NCBI RefSeq assembly: GCF_014653115.1
Contig: NZ_BNAD01000004.1
Coordinates: forward strand, 296,127-360,126
Direction of reading: 5' to 3'
Source of the DNA: Nocardioides flavus (ex Wang et al. 2016)
Lineage (GTDB): Bacteria; Actinomycetota; Actinomycetes; Propionibacteriales; Nocardioidaceae
Length of the DNA: 64,000 nt
Shown here one piece after another: positions 62,610-64,000 of this stretch; the first letter of the stretch is position 1; the number at the start of each line of letters is the position of its first letter. The notes beneath the pieces are model-generated. The model did not search any database, was not told the DNA's origin, and was given only the letters and a program-made list of their open reading frames with translations. The position numbers were made by a program, and so were the translations under genes.

Positions 62610-63296
62610 ATGACCCGGTTCCGGTCCCTGCTCCCCGCCACCTACGTCGGTCTCGCGGTCGTCGACAGCCTCGCCGCCGGGAGGCGCAGCGCGGCGGCAC
62701 GACGGCTGCGGTACGTCACGAAGCCGCTGCTGATGCCCACGCTCGCGGCCACCTCCGGCCGCGGTGGCGACCGCACGGTGCTGGCCACGTCCACGCGAGC
62801 CGCCCAGGCGTTCTCGTGGGGCGGTGACGTGGCGCTGCTCAGCACGGGCGAGCGGGCGTTCCTCTCCGGGGTTGGGTCGTTCTTCGGCGCCCACGTGGCG
62901 TACGTCGCCGCGTTCTCGTCGGTCCGCGGCCCCCGCGACGACTGGGACACGACCGGGCTCGGCGTCACGCTCGGGCTCTGGCTGACCGCCGCGCCCGTCA
63001 TGGGGGTGGCCGCCGGTCGCGAGGACCCGGCGCTCCGGGCTCCGGTCGCTGCCTACGCGACGATCCTCAGCGCGATGTTCGCGAGCTCGCACGTGCTCTC
63101 TCGATCCCTGCCGGCCGGCTCGCGCCGCTGCATCCGGGCCGGGACAGCACTGTTCGTCGTCTCCGACTTCGTGCTGGCGACGCAGCGGTTCCTGCTCCGC
63201 GAGCCGCGGCCCGCGCTCGACTCCTTCGTCATGGCGACCTACACAGCAGGTCAGGGGCTGATCGCCGCGGGCGTGTCGGGCGCGACGCAACCCTGA
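62610..63296 (+). CDS. YhhN/TMEM86-like membrane protein
   Basis: The 228-residue protein has about seven hydrophobic segments and TKPLLMPTLAATS near 37-49, FSWGGDVALLS near 68, ending with ALFVVSDFVLATQRFLL and VMATYTAGQGLIAAG. These match the YhhN family, whose eukaryotic members hydrolyse lysoplasmalogen. Bacterial activity is not shown. It starts four bases after the DksA-like gene. Confidence 0.8.
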   Translation: MTRFRSLLPATYVGLAVVDSLAAGRRSAAARRLRYVTKPLLMPTLAATSGRGGDRTVLATSTRAAQAFSWGGDVALLSTGERAFLSGVGSFFGAHVAYVAAFSSVRGPRDDWDTTGLGVTLGLWLTAAPVMGVAAGREDPALRAPVAAYATILSAMFASSHVLSRSLPAGSRRCIRAGTALFVVSDFVLATQRFLLREPRPALDSFVMATYTAGQGLIAAGVSGATQP

Positions 63297-63306
63297 CACC
63301 GTCCCT

Positions 63307-63432
63307 CGGTGGTCGAGGAGCGACGAAGTCGCGCCACGAGACCACTGACCTGGTTTCGCGACGGTCGCTGCACGACCTCCTCAACCACCGAAGCCCGCCG
63401 GTCGAGGAGCGACGCAGTGCCGTCACAAGACC
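63307..63432. repeat. Inverted and direct GGTCGAGGAGCGACG repeats before the DUF222 gene
   Basis: CGGTGGTCGAGGAGCGACG (63307-63325) is inverted as CCTCCTCAACCACCG (63376-63390) and repeated directly as GGTCGAGGAGCGACG (63400-63414), each followed by a CACGAGACC/CACAAGACC stretch. Elements of this kind often sit next to DUF222/HNH genes in actinobacteria. No gene is seen in the 208-base gap that holds them. Confidence 0.65.
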
Positions 63433-63504
63433 CGTCGAAAGTCGTGGGCCACCTACCGTCCACAGCCATGGTCAGTGTCGGTGGGTTCACGTAGGGTCGA
63501 ACAC

Positions 63505-64000
63505 ATGATCGAAGTCGCGGCAGGGCCCGGAGCAGGTGAGGCAGACGCCCTCACCGCCTCCGGCCTGCTCGCCTCTATCCGGCTGGAGCGGGCCGCCGAG
63601 AACACCGCGGCCGCCCGCCAGCTCGTCCTTGCCGCGCAGTGGGCGGACCTGCACCCGCCCGAGTCGATCCACTCCGCCGCCACGTTCGCCGTCCCGGGGT
63701 GTGAGCACGAGGAACCCATCGCCGGTGACGGTGCTCCGCTGGTCGCGGAGTTCTGCATCGCCGAGCTCGGCACCGTCCTCGGCATCAGCTCGACCGCGGC
63801 GAAGAAGCTCATCGGCCACGCGCTCGAGCTGCGCCACCGCCTCCCCCGCCTCTGGGCACAGGTCCACGCCGGTGCCGTTCCCGCGTGGCGTGCCCGTGCG
63901 GTCGCGGAGACCACCATCCACACCTCCCCTCCGTTGACTCGTGAGGCGGCGGGGTTCGTCGACGCGCAGGTCGCCGCCGTCGCCGGACGCATCGGACCCG
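63505..64000 (+). CDS. DUF222 / HNH-type protein, truncated by window edge
   Basis: The frame is open from an ATG to the window end (165 codons). Residues DALTASGLLASIRLERAAENTAAARQLVLAAQWADL and LPRLWAQVHAGAVPAWRARAVAETT match the N-terminal DUF222 domain. Family members carry a C-terminal HNH nuclease domain, here beyond the window. Many copies occur per Nocardioides-like genome, which suggests a self-spreading family. GGGTCGAACAC precedes the ATG. Confidence 0.8.
   Translation, partial: MIEVAAGPGAGEADALTASGLLASIRLERAAENTAAARQLVLAAQWADLHPPESIHSAATFAVPGCEHEEPIAGDGAPLVAEFCIAELGTVLGISSTAAKKLIGHALELRHRLPRLWAQVHAGAVPAWRARAVAETTIHTSPPLTREAAGFVDAQVAAVAGRIGP

Overview
The window is a high-GC stretch of actinobacterial chromosome. 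Gene content and order (smc-mutM-rnc-rpmF-DUF177-coaD-rsmD-recG-DAK2-rpmB-thiL-ddl, then gpsA-plsC, cofC, a lysine-tailed HU and leuCD under an IclR regulator), frequent GTG starts and 4-bp stop/start overlaps, and a DUF222/HNH-type gene all point to Propionibacteriales, most likely Nocardioides or a close relative. That assignment is an inference from content only. No phage, plasmid, transposase, integrase, rRNA or CRISPR array is visible, and no stretch over 300 bases lacks a gene.

Layout. 1-31.3 kb is mostly core: a truncated zinc-ribbon methyltransferase, a thioesterase and smc, a small group of secreted and metabolic genes (LVIVD protein, PLP aminotransferase, GlcD-type oxidase, MFS exporter), then a long minus-strand run for DNA repair, RNA processing, translation and CoA synthesis (mutM to the DAK2 kinase). 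rpmB and thiL converge on a strong terminator. ddl, a trans-sulfuration enzyme, an ECF sigma factor with a probable anti-sigma partner, gpsA/plsC, cofC, HU and leuCD with the divergent IclR gene follow.

31-47 kb is accessory and regulatory. It holds an alkylation-repair pair (ogt and an Ada-AlkA fusion) directly behind a CitA/DcuS-type two-component system, which is itself divergent from a tripartite tricarboxylate transporter operon (tctCBA plus a universal stress protein). Two tRNAs (Gln-CTG, Glu-CTC) with a strong terminator, gltX, and an unusual HTH protein fused to an ECF-S-like membrane domain come next.

47-64 kb holds a four-gene cassette that looks like gamma-glutamylated amine breakdown (glutamine-synthetase-like ligase, class I amidohydrolase, aldehyde dehydrogenase, SDR). 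A biotin uptake operon (bioY, ATPase, permease) follows, divergent from a TetR gene, with a TGAAC-type operator over its promoter. Then come an amidase, citramalate synthase, two secreted proteins including an M43 metalloprotease, a Ser/Thr kinase, a DksA-like protein, a YhhN-like membrane protein and a truncated DUF222 gene.

The most notable find is a complete-looking isoleucine attenuator in front of cimA (58537-58636): a 15-residue leader peptide with three consecutive Ile codons, followed by a GC-rich hairpin and seven U residues. Several gene ends carry long imperfect palindromes of different sequence families (about 19.65, 39.8, 52.85 and 63.3 kb) that may be genome-wide repeats.
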